Shown piece after piece: positions 5,849 to 6,363 of a stretch of 6,363 nt of DNA (its first letter is position 1; each line of letters opens with the position of its first letter). The position numbers were made by a program, and so were the translations under genes. Below the pieces are notes generated by a model, which saw nothing but the letters and a program-made list of their open reading frames with translations, was not told where the DNA came from and did no database searches. The stretch comes from Oscillospiraceae bacterium (lineage in GTDB: Bacteria; Bacillota; Clostridia; Oscillospirales; Ruminococcaceae), in contig JAEDJF010000086.1 in NCBI GenBank assembly GCA_016296485.1, positions 1-6,363 of the forward strand, in the 5' to 3' direction.

Positions 5849-5878
5849 ATAATATTCCCAAAACGGCGCGCTTGTCAA
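5849..5878 (-). promoter_or_regulatory. Sigma-A promoter of mgtE
   Basis: TTGACA (5873-5878), an 18-nt spacer and TATTAT (5849-5854) on the minus strand. It sits 22 nt downstream of the carD terminator T-tract and about 28 nt (start near 5842) upstream of the GTG. Confidence 0.75.
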
Positions 5879-5899
5879 CAACAAGGAGCGGGTTTCGGC

Positions 5900-5940
5900 A
5901 AAAAAATAAGCCGCGGCGTCCGTTTCCGGAGCCGCGGCTT
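5900..5940 (-). terminator. Strong rho-independent terminator after carD
   Basis: On the minus strand, AAGCCGCGGC (5931-5940) pairs perfectly with GCCGCGGCTT (5908-5917). An inner TCCG/CGGA extension, with one bulged base, closes on a short loop. TTATTTTTTT follows (5900-5909). It begins 11 nt after the carD stop. Confidence 0.95.
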
Positions 5941-5951
5941 TCGCAGTAAAA

Positions 5952-6363
5952 TCAGCTTACTCTTTCGGAGATGAAACCGGTCACCTCGGCGGGACTTATC
6001 CCGAGGACCCAGGCAAACTCGCCGAAAAGGAGCTTTTCCGCCCTCTGCATCATCGTTTCGTCGGCGCTGCGGAGCTTTTTGCCCCTTGCGGCAAGCTCCG
6101 TCTTGCGAAGATATATGGTGCGCATCAGCCTTGCGATGTCTTTGCGGCTGCCCTCCTCGAGAATATTTCGGAAAGCGTCGGTTCGCTCCCGGTCGTTCGC
6201 TATCCAGTCGAAGCTCTCCTCGGGCATATTGTCGATTATTTCGTAAATTTCCTGTTCGGTAAGAAGGGCTTTGGCGTGGGTTGCGAGCTTCTCGCTGTCC
6301 GTCGGGATATAGAGGGTGGAGCGGTTGTCATAGACCGGCTGGAGCACGTAGTACTCCCGTTTT
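5952..6363 (-). CDS. CarD/CdnL-family RNA polymerase-binding regulator (5' end outside window)
   Basis: 136 residues are visible from the window edge, starting KREYYVLQPVYDNRSTLYIP. Family members are about 160 residues, so roughly 25-30 N-terminal residues (most of the RNA polymerase-interacting, Tudor-like domain) are missing. The apparent start at 6345-6347 is just the Val codon in YYVL, in the middle of that domain, so it is not a real start. The visible RID end (STLYIPTDSEKL) is followed by the helical DNA-binding domain. That domain contains FDWIANDRERTDAFRNIL, where the Trp (visible residue 53) matches the Trp that wedges into the upstream edge of the promoter bubble. It also contains IARLMRTIYLRKTEL, GKKLRSADETMMQRAEKLLFGEFAWVL and an end at GFISERVS. 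CarD/CdnL proteins bind the RNA polymerase beta subunit and stabilise open complexes at many promoters, including rRNA promoters in some bacteria. It is separated from mgtE by a strong terminator, so the two are independent units. Confidence 0.9.
   Translation of the reverse strand, partial: KREYYVLQPVYDNRSTLYIPTDSEKLATHAKALLTEQEIYEIIDNMPEESFDWIANDRERTDAFRNILEEGSRKDIARLMRTIYLRKTELAARGKKLRSADETMMQRAEKLLFGEFAWVLGISPAEVTGFISERVS

Noticed and set aside
5814..5861. A 16-residue N-terminal extension of MgtE starting at TTG
   Set aside because: It has no ribosome site, lies across the -10 box and upstream of the predicted transcription start. GTG at 5813 has a strong ribosome site.
4392..5949. Several plus-strand frames (e.g. 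4392-4982, 5166-5714, 5551-5949) across mgtE
   Set aside because: They are all antisense to an intact MgtE, with no ribosome sites or recognisable domains.

Overview
This window looks like a chromosomal segment of an anaerobic Gram-positive bacterium of the Clostridia, most likely an Oscillospiraceae/Christensenellales-type gut lineage. The clues are a Bacillus/Clostridia-type EF-P, a CdnL/CarD regulator next to an MgtE transporter, a two-subunit oxygen-sensitive class I fumarase, strong AGGAGG-type ribosome binding sites and many GC-hairpin/T-tract terminators. The lineage is inferred from protein flavour only. Every supported gene lies on the minus strand, so transcription runs from high to low coordinates.

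Reading in the direction of transcription: (1) 6363-5952 is the 3' part of a CarD/CdnL-family RNA polymerase-binding regulator, closed by a strong terminator (5900-5940). (2) mgtE (5813-4425), a Mg2+ channel/transporter, has its own TTGACA/TATTAT promoter and a hairpin terminator at 4395-4423. (3) The alpha and beta subunits of a class I [4Fe-4S] fumarate hydratase (4366-3527 and 3525-2965) are one base apart and end at a strong terminator (2929-2957). No obvious promoter fits between mgtE and the fumarase genes. (4) A visibly AT-richer accessory cassette (about 2880-771) holds a PadR-family repressor (2794-2459), an overlapping gene for a single-span membrane protein with a HAAS/DUF1700-like cytosolic head and an unrecognised large ectodomain (2466-1288), and a small exported protein of unknown family (1193-816). 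It ends at a terminator (771-797). (5) efp (554-1, lacking only its last bases) has its own promoter at 605-633.

The most interesting part is the PadR cassette. Its promoter (TTGACA, 17 bp, TACAAT) has the -10 box inside a perfect 13-bp inverted repeat (2823-2835/2847-2859), a convincing autoregulatory operator. The order repressor, membrane sensor-like protein, exported protein suggests a small envelope-sensing or envelope-response module whose two downstream products I do not recognise. The flanking genes (carD, mgtE, fumarase, efp) are ordinary housekeeping genes.

I saw no tRNA, rRNA, CRISPR array, insertion sequence or riboswitch. The only non-genic stretch approaching 300 bases is 555-815. 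It holds the efp promoter, one imperfect hairpin and the cassette terminator.
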